Shown here: positions 1-7,283 of the stretch, one piece after another
How positions within the stretch are numbered: the first letter of the stretch is position 1
How the letters are laid out: each line of letters begins with the position of its first letter
Assembly (NCBI GenBank): GCA_016205965.1
Contig: JACQSM010000069.1
Location: 1 to 55,876, forward strand
Direction: 5' to 3'
From: Candidatus Uhrbacteria bacterium
GTDB taxonomy: Bacteria; Patescibacteriota; Patescibacteriia; SG8-24
DNA length: 55,876 nucleotides
Program-made: the position numbers and the translations under genes
The notes under the pieces: generated by a model
What the model saw: the letters and a program-made list of their open reading frames with translations, nothing else
Databases searched by the model: none
What the model was told of the DNA's origin: nothing

Positions 1-11
1 GAGCCATGTGG

Positions 12-40
12 AACCGACCGTTGCAAAATGGTCGGTTTTA
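12..40 (+). terminator. Rho-independent terminator at window start
   Basis: An 8-bp stem AACCGACC / GGTCGGTT (12-19 and 30-37) closes a 10-nt loop and runs into TTTTA. It would end a transcript arriving from the left of the window. The window begins GAGCCA, the same six bases that form the 3' end of the tRNA-Gln at 48017-48022, so a tRNA may end here, but its body lies outside the window. Confidence 0.7.
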
Positions 41-76
41 CTTTTATTCATCCGTATTTCCAAAAGGTTCGGACGC

Positions 77-119
77 AACTTTATATAGTTAACCCAGTTT
101 TGACTAACTTTATAAAGTT
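77..119. promoter_or_regulatory. Paired 14-bp palindromes upstream of the Fic gene (putative operator)
   Basis: AACTTTATAAAGTT at 106-119 is a perfect 14-bp palindrome. AACTTTATATAGTT at 77-90 is the same site with one change. The two lie 29 bp centre to centre, in front of a protein that itself starts with a helix-turn-helix. A -10-like TAAAAT (136-141) lies 7 nt before the chosen ATG, so transcripts would be almost leaderless and the palindromes would sit in the promoter region. Autoregulation by the Fic protein is an inference. Confidence 0.55.
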
Positions 120-148
120 TGTTAAGTTGGGTTGGTAAAATACTTTGT

Positions 149-1087
149 ATGACGACCCGCCAAAAGCTCGAAATAATCAAGAACGCCCTAGGGATGACCC
201 AGACAAAGCTCGCCGAAAAATTCGGCGTTTCTTTTGCAGCCTTCAACAGTTGGTGGACGGGGAAATCCGTTCCTCGTCCAAAAATGCAGGCAGCCATCGA
301 CGATCTGTTTCTGGAAGTGAGAGGGGAGAAAATTATTCCAGCCGATCAACTTACCGCAAAAAAACAATCGTTAAAGAAGCGGTCGGACGCTTATAAACGT
401 GTTGTCGATGAAATCCTGAACCACCCGGACATTCACGATCAATTCATACTTAAGCTCACCTATCACAGCAATCGTATCGAGGGCAGCACGCTCACGGAGC
501 CGGATACGGCAGCAATTCTTTTTGATAACGTCGCGCTGCCCGACAAAACCATGTCCGAGCAGCTTGAGGCAAAAAATCACCAGTCGGCCTTGAATTATTT
601 GTTTGACTACGTTCGGAACGAGGAGAAGCTTGACGAGGTATTCGTCCTCAAACTCCATGGCATTCTCATGAACGGCGTGCGTCCGGATGCCGGATCGTAT
701 CGTCGACACGCGGTGAGGATCGTAGGCGCAAATGTCCCGACAGCCAACTATCTGCGCGTGCCTGACTTGATCCCGGAGGTCATGAAAGAGATCACGAAGA
801 AACAACATGAAGGAGACATCATTCATGTGTCAGCAATCACTCACGCACGATTTGAACAGATTCATCCGTTTTCCGACGGCAACGGCCGCGTCGGACGGCT
901 TCTGATGAACGCCATGATGCTCGCGGCCAACTACGCGCCAGCCGTTATCCGTCAGGAACAAAAGCGATTGTATTATACGTACCTGAATAAGGCCCAAACC
1001 AAGGGTGATCATAGCCAACTGGAGGATTACCTATGTGACGCTGTTCAGGATGGGTTCAATATTCTCGCGCGCACGGATATGAAGTAG
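149..1087 (+). CDS. Fic family protein with N-terminal helix-turn-helix
   Basis: Fic proteins transfer AMP or related groups from nucleotides to hydroxyl side chains of target proteins. Residues about 1-55 form an XRE-like helix-turn-helix (GMTQTKLAEKFGVSFAAFNSW). The Fic core carries HPFSDGNGRVGR near residues 239-250, with the catalytic His and the phosphate-binding Asn/Arg all present. SNRIEG near residue 107 fits the class II inhibitory motif [S/T]xxxE[G/N], so the enzyme is probably autoinhibited. The start at ATG 149 is preferred over TTG 119 because it begins right at the helix-turn-helix and follows a -10-like TAAAAT; no Shine-Dalgarno is visible. Two palindromes sit upstream. The small gene at 1099 follows 11 bp later. 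The target is unknown. Confidence 0.9.
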   Translation: MTTRQKLEIIKNALGMTQTKLAEKFGVSFAAFNSWWTGKSVPRPKMQAAIDDLFLEVRGEKIIPADQLTAKKQSLKKRSDAYKRVVDEILNHPDIHDQFILKLTYHSNRIEGSTLTEPDTAAILFDNVALPDKTMSEQLEAKNHQSALNYLFDYVRNEEKLDEVFVLKLHGILMNGVRPDAGSYRRHAVRIVGANVPTANYLRVPDLIPEVMKEITKKQHEGDIIHVSAITHARFEQIHPFSDGNGRVGRLLMNAMMLAANYAPAVIRQEQKRLYYTYLNKAQTKGDHSQLEDYLCDAVQDGFNILARTDMK

Positions 1088-1098
1088 GAATTTTAAGT

Positions 1099-1383
1099 AT
1101 GGAAATCCATTCAAATCAAGAAATTCTTGAGCGTCGGAAGGAAATCGAGCAGGAACTCGAGGATATGCTCAAGGAGACCGAGAGCGATTTTTCATTGCAG
1201 GATGTGAAAAACTCGATTTTTCGCGAAGAAGACAATGACGACATGATGAAAATCGTGATGATGTTCGATCGCGGCGGAGACAGCTCGGAATTGAGCAATG
1301 TTCTTGAGCTCGTGACGGACGCATGGAATTATTTTCCGCATGCGGCCATCGGCGGCAAGGCCCCGGTCGAGATGTTGCGGTAA
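1099..1383 (+). CDS. Small acidic hypothetical protein
   Basis: A 94-residue protein rich in Glu and Asp, with a helical charged N-terminal half (residues 1-45) and a C-terminal segment containing AWNYFPH and GGKAPVEM. I do not recognise a named family with confidence; the Trp/Phe/Pro-containing tail looks like a conserved motif and not random translation. It lies 11 bp after the Fic gene and 3 bp before the SWIM-domain gene, so the three probably form one transcript. Composition is AT-richer than the genes after 2.4 kb. No signal peptide or membrane helix. Confidence 0.6.
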   Translation: MEIHSNQEILERRKEIEQELEDMLKETESDFSLQDVKNSIFREEDNDDMMKIVMMFDRGGDSSELSNVLELVTDAWNYFPHAAIGGKAPVEMLR

Positions 1384-1386
1384 AAT

Positions 1387-2130
1387 ATGAAACCGTCGTT
1401 TGATTTAGACAAAATCAAATTCGCTACGGATCAGCCGACTTATGAGAAAGCGGTTGATCTGTATGAGTCTGGAAAAGTGACACGATTTGAGGAAGGAATC
1501 GGCTCTTATTCGGCTGTAGTGCTCGGGTCTCGCCCTTATCGTGTTTCAATTGAGGCACGGCGGTTCGGTTTGGGAAATTGCGAATGTTATCTCGGCCAAC
1601 AAGATATGCTTTGCAAACACATGGTCGCCTTATCAATTTGTGCCATAATGGGCGACAAAAAATTGACCAAGGAAGAAAAGAATCGTGTCAGTAGCCCTGT
1701 TTGTAGCGGTAAACGGGGAGAATTAAGCAAAAATGATTTGGCTCAAACGAAAATGGCCATCACCTCGGCCGTGAAATACATCAAAGGCTATAACGGACCC
1801 TCTCGCCTCTGGTTTTCCTATCAAAATTCGCTTGATGAAGGTTGCGCCCGATTGGCTAAATTGGTTTCTGATTTGCCCGTAAGCGAGCAAACCGCCGCAC
1901 TGCCGGTTGATTTACTGTTACGTCTGGATAAAAAGTTGTGCGCGGGTGGCGTCGACGATTCCAACGGTACGGTTGGCGGCTTTATCCAAGAAGTCGTTTT
2001 AATGCTTCAAGAATATGCAAAACTCGATCAAAAATGCATTAAGACGTTTGAAAAGCTATGCGGTAAAGAGACCTGTTTCGGCTGGGAGGAGCCGTTGGTG
2101 AGGATAGTCGATGAGGGTTTGGGCGAATAG
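1387..2130 (+). CDS. SWIM zinc-finger protein
   Basis: A 247-residue cytoplasmic protein with a SWIM motif, C65-x-C67-x8-C76-x-H78 (CEC...CKH), known to bind zinc and to mediate DNA or protein contacts in SWI2/SNF2, MuDR and related proteins. No helicase or nuclease domain is attached; the remaining 160 residues are helical with no motif I recognise. It starts 3 bp after the preceding stop and is the last gene of the Fic / acidic protein / SWIM group. Codon use is AT-rich compared with the genes to the right, which fits an accessory cassette. Function unknown. Confidence 0.75.
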   Translation: MKPSFDLDKIKFATDQPTYEKAVDLYESGKVTRFEEGIGSYSAVVLGSRPYRVSIEARRFGLGNCECYLGQQDMLCKHMVALSICAIMGDKKLTKEEKNRVSSPVCSGKRGELSKNDLAQTKMAITSAVKYIKGYNGPSRLWFSYQNSLDEGCARLAKLVSDLPVSEQTAALPVDLLLRLDKKLCAGGVDDSNGTVGGFIQEVVLMLQEYAKLDQKCIKTFEKLCGKETCFGWEEPLVRIVDEGLGE

Positions 2131-2257
2131 ACCGTTTTGGATTATTGGATTAATAATCCAATTTTACGCCGCCAAACACGCCAACCCGCGTAGCTTCGCC
2201 GTGCTCACCCGGGCCGCGCGGTAGACCTCGGGCAATTCGGTAAACACGTATACGTCG
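2131..2257. other. Intergenic stretch without a supported gene
   Basis: Starts with ATTATTGGATTAATAAT, an imperfect inverted repeat just after the SWIM stop codon. The rest is GC-rich. On the minus strand one short reading frame ends at a TAA near 2165 and looks protein-like for about 25 residues, but it has no start codon of its own and runs into repeat copy A. It could be the tail of a decayed gene. No tRNA could be folded ending at the GAGCCA of copy A. Confidence 0.4.
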
Positions 2258-2303
2258 GAGCCATGAGCGGACGTGTGTGGCGACCCACATGCGTCTGGTC
2301 AAA
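2258..2303 (+). repeat. Hairpin repeat, copy A
   Basis: This 46-nt element matches the first 46 nt of the repeats at 48017 and 49620 at 44 positions. It begins GAGCCATGAGC and contains an 11-bp stem GACGTGTGTGG / CCACATGCGTC (2270-2280 and 2285-2295) with a CGAC loop. In this copy every stem position can pair, counting two G-T wobbles. It is followed at once by a GAAA-loop terminator whose stem sequence differs from the other two copies. It marks the right edge of the AT-richer Fic/SWIM block. Confidence 0.8.
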
Positions 2304-2336
2304 AGCCAGCCAAGAAATTGGCTGGCTTTTGTGTTT
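2304..2336 (+). terminator. Terminator attached to repeat copy A
   Basis: A perfect 10-bp stem AGCCAGCCAA / TTGGCTGGCT (2304-2313 and 2318-2327) with a GAAA tetraloop, followed by a T-rich tract. It ends transcription of the Fic/SWIM group. Confidence 0.85.
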
Positions 2337-2379
2337 TTCAAGCACACGCATCAACGGTATGGGAGCAGCCGCCGGAATC

Positions 2380-2388
2380 TGCTAAAAT
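2380..2388 (+). promoter_or_regulatory. Extended -10 promoter of the GlpM/DUF3147-like gene
   Basis: TGCTAAAAT, an extended -10 box, lies 9 nt before ATG 2398, so the mRNA would be almost leaderless. The 12-nt string GAATCTGCTAAA here recurs before the copper ATPase start at 10104. Confidence 0.6.
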
Positions 2389-2397
2389 GCGGATACC

Positions 2398-2760
2398 ATG
2401 ACCGAGCAACTGAAAACCTACCTCATCTATTTTTTGACGGGAGGGACGGTGACCGCCCTTATCGTCGGATTCGAGCGGAGCGGCAATAGGATGCTTTCCG
2501 GACTCGCGACGCTCGTACCGGTCTTTACGGTCGTTGCCTATCTCTTCATCGGCGATACGAAAGGCGGCGGAGCGGTTTCACAGCATGCCTGGCTCGTGCT
2601 TTTCGGTTCGCTCGCCTCGTGGGTTCCTTACATGATCGCGGTGGCGATCCTGGCTCCCAAGGTCGGTCCGCACAAGGCTATTCCCATCGGCCTCGCCGTA
2701 TTCTTCGTCTGCGCGCTTGCGTATCTGGAAGTCATACGCCGATACAAGCTGTTTCAGTAG
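2398..2760 (+). CDS. Small four-helix membrane protein, GlpM/DUF3147-like
   Basis: A 120-residue integral membrane protein with four predicted transmembrane segments, near residues 5-25, 33-52, 64-88 and 92-112. Length, the spacing of helices and the pattern of a small loop with Ser/His-Ala-Trp before helix 3 resemble the GlpM/DUF3147 family, whose function is not established. The start is fixed by the -10 box 9 nt upstream. It stands alone between repeat copy A and a terminator. The family assignment is from memory of the pattern and is moderate. Confidence 0.7.
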   Translation: MTEQLKTYLIYFLTGGTVTALIVGFERSGNRMLSGLATLVPVFTVVAYLFIGDTKGGGAVSQHAWLVLFGSLASWVPYMIAVAILAPKVGPHKAIPIGLAVFFVCALAYLEVIRRYKLFQ

Positions 2761-2902
2761 TTCGAGAATCCCGTCTTCCGACGATCGCGCGTTGCCGATC
2801 GAGCGATGAGCCGCGGGAGTATTGATCGTCAGGTTTCCAGCCCTCGGTGAAAGTGCTACCATTGGTGCGTATGCCCGCGTTCATCATTTATTTTGATAAT
2901 CC

Positions 2903-2932
2903 AGCCAGCCGCTAAGCTGGCTTTTGATTTTT
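2903..2932 (+). terminator. Terminator or attenuator hairpin abutting a start codon
   Basis: The stem AGCCAGC / GCTGGCT (2903-2909 and 2916-2922) with TTTTGATTTTT runs directly into ATG 2933. It may end the upstream transcript. If the -10-like GATAAT at 2895-2900 is used, it would instead lie in the leader of the next gene. The stem reuses the sequence of the copy A terminator. Confidence 0.65.
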
Positions 2933-4927
2933 ATGCGTAAAAAGCTGTTCGTGAGTGCGTTCGGCGGCGCGCTGCTGGTTTTTGCTCAAATAGCTTCGGC
3001 GCAGACCGGAGCGGCGGTTCCCGAGTGCCAATTCACCGCCGCGCCGACGCCGGAACAACTCGCCGCCTGCCAGCAGGCGCAAGCCGCCGCGGCGCAGGCG
3101 CAGCAACAGGGTCAGCAGCCGCCCGCCGGCGCCGAGAACGGAGAGTCGTCAGGCCTGCCGCAGCCGCCTTCGGAGATGGGCCCGCCGGAAGGCGTCCAAA
3201 TGGGACCATCACCGGAGCAGATGGCCAAAATCAATGAGGCCAAACTCAAAGGGATGAAGTCAGGATTGAAAGGCATGCAGGCTGGGTATGCCAAGATCAA
3301 GGCGCAATACGACAAGATCGAGAAGGCGGGCACATTGATTCCGCAGGCCGACAAGGATGGACTGGCCGAAGCGCGCGGGCTCATCGATACCGTCAAGAAT
3401 GCGACGACCGCGGCGGAGATCGAGGATATCGATACTGATCATTTCAGCGATCTGCTGGAGAAGCTGAGCGCGGACATCGGCGATCTGCGGCAGCAGGCGG
3501 AGATGCTGAAGGGGCTGAAGCAAGCCGCGAAGGGCATGAAGACCGGCATCAAGATGTTCGATACGCAGATCGCCAAGCTGACAAAGCAGAACATCGCGGT
3601 TCCCGCCGACATCGCGGACATCCTCGGCCAAGTCAAAGCGCTCATCGCCGGAATCGAGGGGAACAAGTCCTGGGACGACCTCCAAGCCCTCGGCATCGAG
3701 AACGTCGACGAGCTGTTCGACAAGCTCGATGACGGCCGGGAGCGGATCGTCATGCTGGGCCGATGGCCGCAGGCGATCAAGCAGGTCGATAAGCAGCTCG
3801 CCGCCATGGACAAGACCGCCGTCCGTCTGAAGGCGCTCGCGGACAAGCTCAAGGGCGGAGAGATCGACGTCGCGGAGCGGCAGGCGCAGTATGCGGCCGG
3901 CGTCGCGGACCTGCGCAAGGCGCGCAATGACGCCGACGCGCTTGTCAAGGCCGGCGGCGGCACCGAAGCCTTCGACCTTCTCGAGACCGGGTTCTTCGAC
4001 AAGCTGGACGGCATCATCGAAAACCAGCGCGTCATCGAGACCATGGCCAACATGGGCAGGTTCGTGTCGGAATACCGCAAGGCGAGCCTGTCGATTCAGC
4101 AGCAGCTCGCCGCCCTCGCCAAGAAGAAAGTTGACACGACCGAACTGAAATCCCTCTTCGCCCAGTTCAAGGCCAAGGGAGACTCGATCGCCGCGCTGCT
4201 CAAGGTCAAGCCCATCGATACCGACGCCGTCCTGGCGGCGGTCAACGAGTTCGAGGATCTGCGCCTCGCGGCGTTGGATAAGATCGATGCCGCCCGAGGC
4301 GGCGCGGTCATGCCGTGGGATACGGGCGCGGTGACCGTCAAGGAAATCAAGATCCCCAAGGCGATGGATACCTTCATCGAGAGCAATAAAGAAAAGGAGC
4401 TGAAGACCGAACAGGCGAAACCGCCGGTCGCGCCGCCGGCCCCCACGGTCTCCGGCGAGGGGCTGTTGATCGAAGCGGAGAACGAGAACGCGAGCCACAT
4501 CCTGCCGCTGGCGCAGCGTCCGGCGACCAACATGAAGGAGATCAATCCCGGCTGGCGTCCGCCGTACTCCGGCACGGGTGATTGGTATCTCGCGGCCAAG
4601 GGCGAATGGTTGTCGTATGACTTCACCGTGGCTCAGGATGGCGCTTACAACGTTTGGGTGCGCGATTACGTCGATAAGTTCCAGCCCAAAGGCGTGCGCC
4701 GCTTCGTCGTGAGCTTCGATGGCGCGGCCTACGGCACGTTCGCCGAAGTCGACAAGCCGACGTCGAGCGCGAAAGGCGATTTCGGGTGGCATAAGGTCGG
4801 CGCGGGCATCCCGCTGTCGGCGGGGACGCATACCATGAAGGTAATGAAGGAGGACACGACGAGCGGCGCGGCGGTGCTCGACGCCTTCTACCTTACTGTG
4901 GGCGGCGAGACTCCGGCGGAGAAATAA
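2933..4927 (+). CDS. Large secreted coiled-coil protein with C-terminal CBM-like domain
   Basis: A 664-residue exported protein. Residues 1-24 are a signal peptide ending ASA. Residues about 25-85 are rich in Gln, Ala and Pro, and residues about 90-500 are charged, helical and repetitive, with Lys/Asp/Ala-rich heptad-like patterns. The last about 150 residues form a beta-rich module (AEGEWLSYDF-like strand patterns, YNVWVRDY, AGTHTMKV, AVLDAFYLT) typical of CBM6/CBM35-like jelly rolls that bind glycans. The ATG at 2933 is chosen over the in-frame TTG at 2924, which lies in the terminator T tract. It probably acts at the cell surface in attachment; the ligand is unknown. It precedes the copper block but has its own signals. 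Confidence 0.75.
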   Translation: MRKKLFVSAFGGALLVFAQIASAQTGAAVPECQFTAAPTPEQLAACQQAQAAAAQAQQQGQQPPAGAENGESSGLPQPPSEMGPPEGVQMGPSPEQMAKINEAKLKGMKSGLKGMQAGYAKIKAQYDKIEKAGTLIPQADKDGLAEARGLIDTVKNATTAAEIEDIDTDHFSDLLEKLSADIGDLRQQAEMLKGLKQAAKGMKTGIKMFDTQIAKLTKQNIAVPADIADILGQVKALIAGIEGNKSWDDLQALGIENVDELFDKLDDGRERIVMLGRWPQAIKQVDKQLAAMDKTAVRLKALADKLKGGEIDVAERQAQYAAGVADLRKARNDADALVKAGGGTEAFDLLETGFFDKLDGIIENQRVIETMANMGRFVSEYRKASLSIQQQLAALAKKKVDTTELKSLFAQFKAKGDSIAALLKVKPIDTDAVLAAVNEFEDLRLAALDKIDAARGGAVMPWDTGAVTVKEIKIPKAMDTFIESNKEKELKTEQAKPPVAPPAPTVSGEGLLIEAENENASHILPLAQRPATNMKEINPGWRPPYSGTGDWYLAAKGEWLSYDFTVAQDGAYNVWVRDYVDKFQPKGVRRFVVSFDGAAYGTFAEVDKPTSSAKGDFGWHKVGAGIPLSAGTHTMKVMKEDTTSGAAVLDAFYLTVGGETPAEK

Positions 4928-4948
4928 AGCAGTTTCTCGTTGGCGATC

Positions 4949-4977
4949 TTGCTACGCCGGCCGCTCGGTGCTAGACT
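4949..4977 (+). promoter_or_regulatory. Sigma-70-like promoter of the copper block
   Basis: TTGCTA (4949-4954), a 17-bp spacer and TAGACT (4972-4977), preceded by TGC, lie 28 nt before ATG 5006. This is a good housekeeping-type promoter in the only gap upstream of the copper genes. Confidence 0.65.
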
Positions 4978-5005
4978 GTCGATAGCAATAATCAGGATAA
5001 GCTCC

Positions 5006-5386
5006 ATGAAGCGATTTATTGCCGTCATACTCCTATCGTTGTTCCTCGCTTTCGGCGCGCTGTTCGCGGCCATGAGCGCCGGTTTTGTGCATTCGGCGCA
5101 TGGTTCCATGGCGGCGGCGCCTTCCTGCATGACGGCGTTTTGCCCGGCATCGGAAAATGACGGTCCGACGGCGGCCATGGATTGCTTCAGTCATTGCCTC
5201 TCGGCCGCGGTGAAGGAATTTCCCGCGTCGCCGGTGTTGCCCGCCCTCTTCTTTATCGTGTTGCTGTTGATGGTGTCGGGCCGAAGTTTGTCCACTGTTT
5301 TTGAGGACAATGTCCGGCGCTTCTCCGATATCATAGGAAGATTGCTGCTTCGGCAGAGGCTTTCCACCGTCGTTTTACGGAATTAA
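5006..5386 (+). CDS. Small membrane protein with Cys/Met/His cluster, copper block
   Basis: A 126-residue protein with an N-terminal signal or helix (residues 2-28), a non-cytoplasmic loop rich in Met, His and Cys (HSAHGSMAAAPSCMTAFCP and DCFSHC), and a second helix near residues 77-95. The paired CxxxxxC/CxxxC residues and Met/His content look suited to soft-metal binding. I do not recognise a named family. It starts 28 nt after a clear promoter and is followed by a long terminator-type hairpin, then by the HMA/TauE fusion gene, so it may be expressed more strongly than the downstream genes. A role in copper binding outside the membrane is inferred from composition and context. Confidence 0.6.
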   Translation: MKRFIAVILLSLFLAFGALFAAMSAGFVHSAHGSMAAAPSCMTAFCPASENDGPTAAMDCFSHCLSAAVKEFPASPVLPALFFIVLLLMVSGRSLSTVFEDNVRRFSDIIGRLLLRQRLSTVVLRN

Positions 5387-5447
5387 ACCAGGCGTCAGCG
5401 CATGGGGTACGAACGTGCTCCCATGCGTGAGGCGTCTGGTTTTTGTA
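5387..5447 (+). terminator. Long hairpin terminator before the HMA/TauE gene
   Basis: An imperfect long stem pairs AACCAGGCG (5386 on) with CGTCTGGTT, and GCGCATGGG with CCCATGCGT, around an 11-nt loop, then TTTTT. Partial read-through could make it an attenuator for the genes that follow. The short perfect inverted repeat CCGTAATACGG (5450-5460) lies just after it, directly before ATG 5465. Confidence 0.75.
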
Positions 5448-5464
5448 TTCCGTAATACGGTTCT

Positions 5465-7063
5465 ATGCAGGTAACGCTAAGAGTCACGAACTTAACGAAG
5501 GAGACCGCGAAAAACTTCGAAAATGTCGCGGCCTCCATCGAGAATGTAATGGCCGTCGACACGTGGCCGGGCAGGGCGGAGATCGACGTCCTGAAGGAGG
5601 AAGCGATTCCCGCGATTGTCGCCGCGCTCCGCGCGTCCGGCTTCGAGGTTCGCACGGAAAATGAAACGGCGGTTTCCGCCGGTCAGGCCGATGAGACGCA
5701 TCACGTCTACGTCGACGGCATGACCTGCCGGAGCTGCGAAATCACCATCGAACGGAAATTCAAGCGCGTCCGCGGCGTGCGCCGCGCCGACGCCGATGCC
5801 GCCCGCGGCGTCGTGAAACTCGTCTGCGAGGGCGGCTGCGTGCCGGACATCGGCGAACTTCGCGGGGCGCTCAAGGGGCATGAGTATTCGGTGCGGCGCG
5901 TCGGCGCGGGCGATGCCGAGCCGCAAGGAGAACGGCCGTCGTTCATGCGGCTGGTCGGCTTGTTCGCGTTCGTCATCCTGCTCGGTTCGCTGCTTTCGAA
6001 GCTCGGCCTCTTCCGGCAGCAATTCAACGTCGCGGGTTCGATGAGCCTCGCGGCGGCGCTCACGCTCGGCCTCGTCGCCGGTTCTTCGTCGTGCATCGCC
6101 GTTTCGGGCGGGCTGCTGCTTTCATCGGCGGCGAAATTCCGGGAACGCTATGGCGGCCTGTCGGCAACCGGGCGCATGCGGCCGGTCTTCATGTTCGTCG
6201 CCGGCCGCACCCTCTCCTACGGCCTTCTCGGCGGCGCCATCGCCGCGATCGGCAAGGCGTTCACGCCCTCGCCGCTCGTCACCGGCGCGCTCATCGTCGC
6301 CGCCGCCGTCTTCATGCTGGTCATGGGGCTGGACATGCTCAAGATCGCGCCCCGATGGCTCAAGTCGGTCCTGCCGCGCATGCCCAAGTCGCTCTCGCAC
6401 CGGATCTTGGACGCCGAAGGGAAAGAACATCCCGTCATGCCATTCCTGCTCGGCGCGAGCACGTTCTTCCTGCCCTGCGGCTTCACCCAGTCGCTGCAGC
6501 TCTATGCGCTGACGGCGGGAAGCTTCCTGAAAGGCGGGCTGATCCTCGGCGCCTTCGCCCTCGGGACCGCGCCGGCGCTTCTGGCGCTCGGCTGGGCTTC
6601 GAGTTCTTTGAAAGGCAAAGCGGGCCGGCTGTTCTTCCAGTTCTCGGGAGCGCTCGTCATCGTCCTGGGCCTGTGGAACGTCCAGAACGGATTCACCGTG
6701 GCCGGATACCCGCTCTCCTTGCCGGAGCTTGGCACGGGAGCCGTCGCGGCCGGCAACGGCGCGAACGTCGATGTGCCGGAGGTCGTCGATGGCGTACAGG
6801 TCATCAGGATGGCGGTCGGCGGCTCGGATGCGCCGTATTCTCCTGACACGCTCACGGTGAAGGCTGGTATTCCGGTGCGTTGGGAGATCGACGGCGTCAA
6901 CGTCGCCGGCTGCATCTCCTACCTGCAGTCGAGGAAGCTCGGTATCGGCATACAGCTGCGCCAAGGGCTCAACGTCGTCGAATTCACGCCGAAGACGCCA
7001 GGGACGTACGCTTTCAGCTGCTCCATGGGCATGTTCCGAGGCACGATCGAGGTCGTTTCTTAA
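5465..7063 (+). CDS. HMA / TauE-SafE-type membrane / cupredoxin fusion protein
   Basis: A 532-residue fusion for copper movement across the membrane. Residues about 1-65 look like an HMA fold without the CxxC motif. Residues about 78-145 are a second HMA domain with GMTCRSC. A six-helix TauE/SafE (DsbD-like) unit spans about residues 160-420, with AGSSSC and FFLPCGF as its half-repeat Cys motifs. The last about 100 residues are a cupredoxin domain ending GTYAFSCSMGMF, with plausible Cys and Met copper ligands. Fusions of this type are known in bacterial copper handling. The start at ATG 5465 sits 4 nt after an inverted repeat that may be an operator. It lies 13 bp before the CopZ-like gene. 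Confidence 0.9.
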   Translation: MQVTLRVTNLTKETAKNFENVAASIENVMAVDTWPGRAEIDVLKEEAIPAIVAALRASGFEVRTENETAVSAGQADETHHVYVDGMTCRSCEITIERKFKRVRGVRRADADAARGVVKLVCEGGCVPDIGELRGALKGHEYSVRRVGAGDAEPQGERPSFMRLVGLFAFVILLGSLLSKLGLFRQQFNVAGSMSLAAALTLGLVAGSSSCIAVSGGLLLSSAAKFRERYGGLSATGRMRPVFMFVAGRTLSYGLLGGAIAAIGKAFTPSPLVTGALIVAAAVFMLVMGLDMLKIAPRWLKSVLPRMPKSLSHRILDAEGKEHPVMPFLLGASTFFLPCGFTQSLQLYALTAGSFLKGGLILGAFALGTAPALLALGWASSSLKGKAGRLFFQFSGALVIVLGLWNVQNGFTVAGYPLSLPELGTGAVAAGNGANVDVPEVVDGVQVIRMAVGGSDAPYSPDTLTVKAGIPVRWEIDGVNVAGCISYLQSRKLGIGIQLRQGLNVVEFTPKTPGTYAFSCSMGMFRGTIEVVS

Positions 7064-7076
7064 CCTCTCATTCAGT

Positions 7077-7283
7077 ATGACAACCACACTCATCATCACC
7101 GGCATGCACTGCGCTTCATGCAAAGCGCTCATCGAAGACGTCTGCTCGGAGATCGCCGGCGTGCGCTCTTGTTCGGTCGATGTCGCCAAAGGCGAAGCGG
7201 TCGTCGAACACGACGAGTCCGTCGCTCCGTCGCTCCTCGCGAAGGAAATCGAAGGGCTCGGTAAATACGGCGTCCGCGTATGA
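7077..7283 (+). CDS. copZ: CopZ-like copper chaperone (HMA domain)
   Basis: A 68-residue single HMA domain with the metal site GMHCASC near the N-terminus. Stand-alone HMA proteins carry Cu(I) to P1B-type ATPases in the cytoplasm. The last four bases, ATGA, are shared with the start of the following copper ATPase, so the two are translationally coupled, which fits a chaperone and its pump. One extra Cys (SCSVDV) lies in the second strand. Confidence 0.88.
   Translation: MTTTLIITGMHCASCKALIEDVCSEIAGVRSCSVDVAKGEAVVEHDESVAPSLLAKEIEGLGKYGVRV

Noticed and set aside
2180..2263. tRNA ending in the GAGCCA of repeat copy A
   Set aside because: No T arm or acceptor stem could be paired upstream of 2263.
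2277..2489. 70-residue plus-strand frame across repeat A
   Set aside because: It runs through the hairpin and terminator and overlaps the promoter and start of the membrane protein at 2398.
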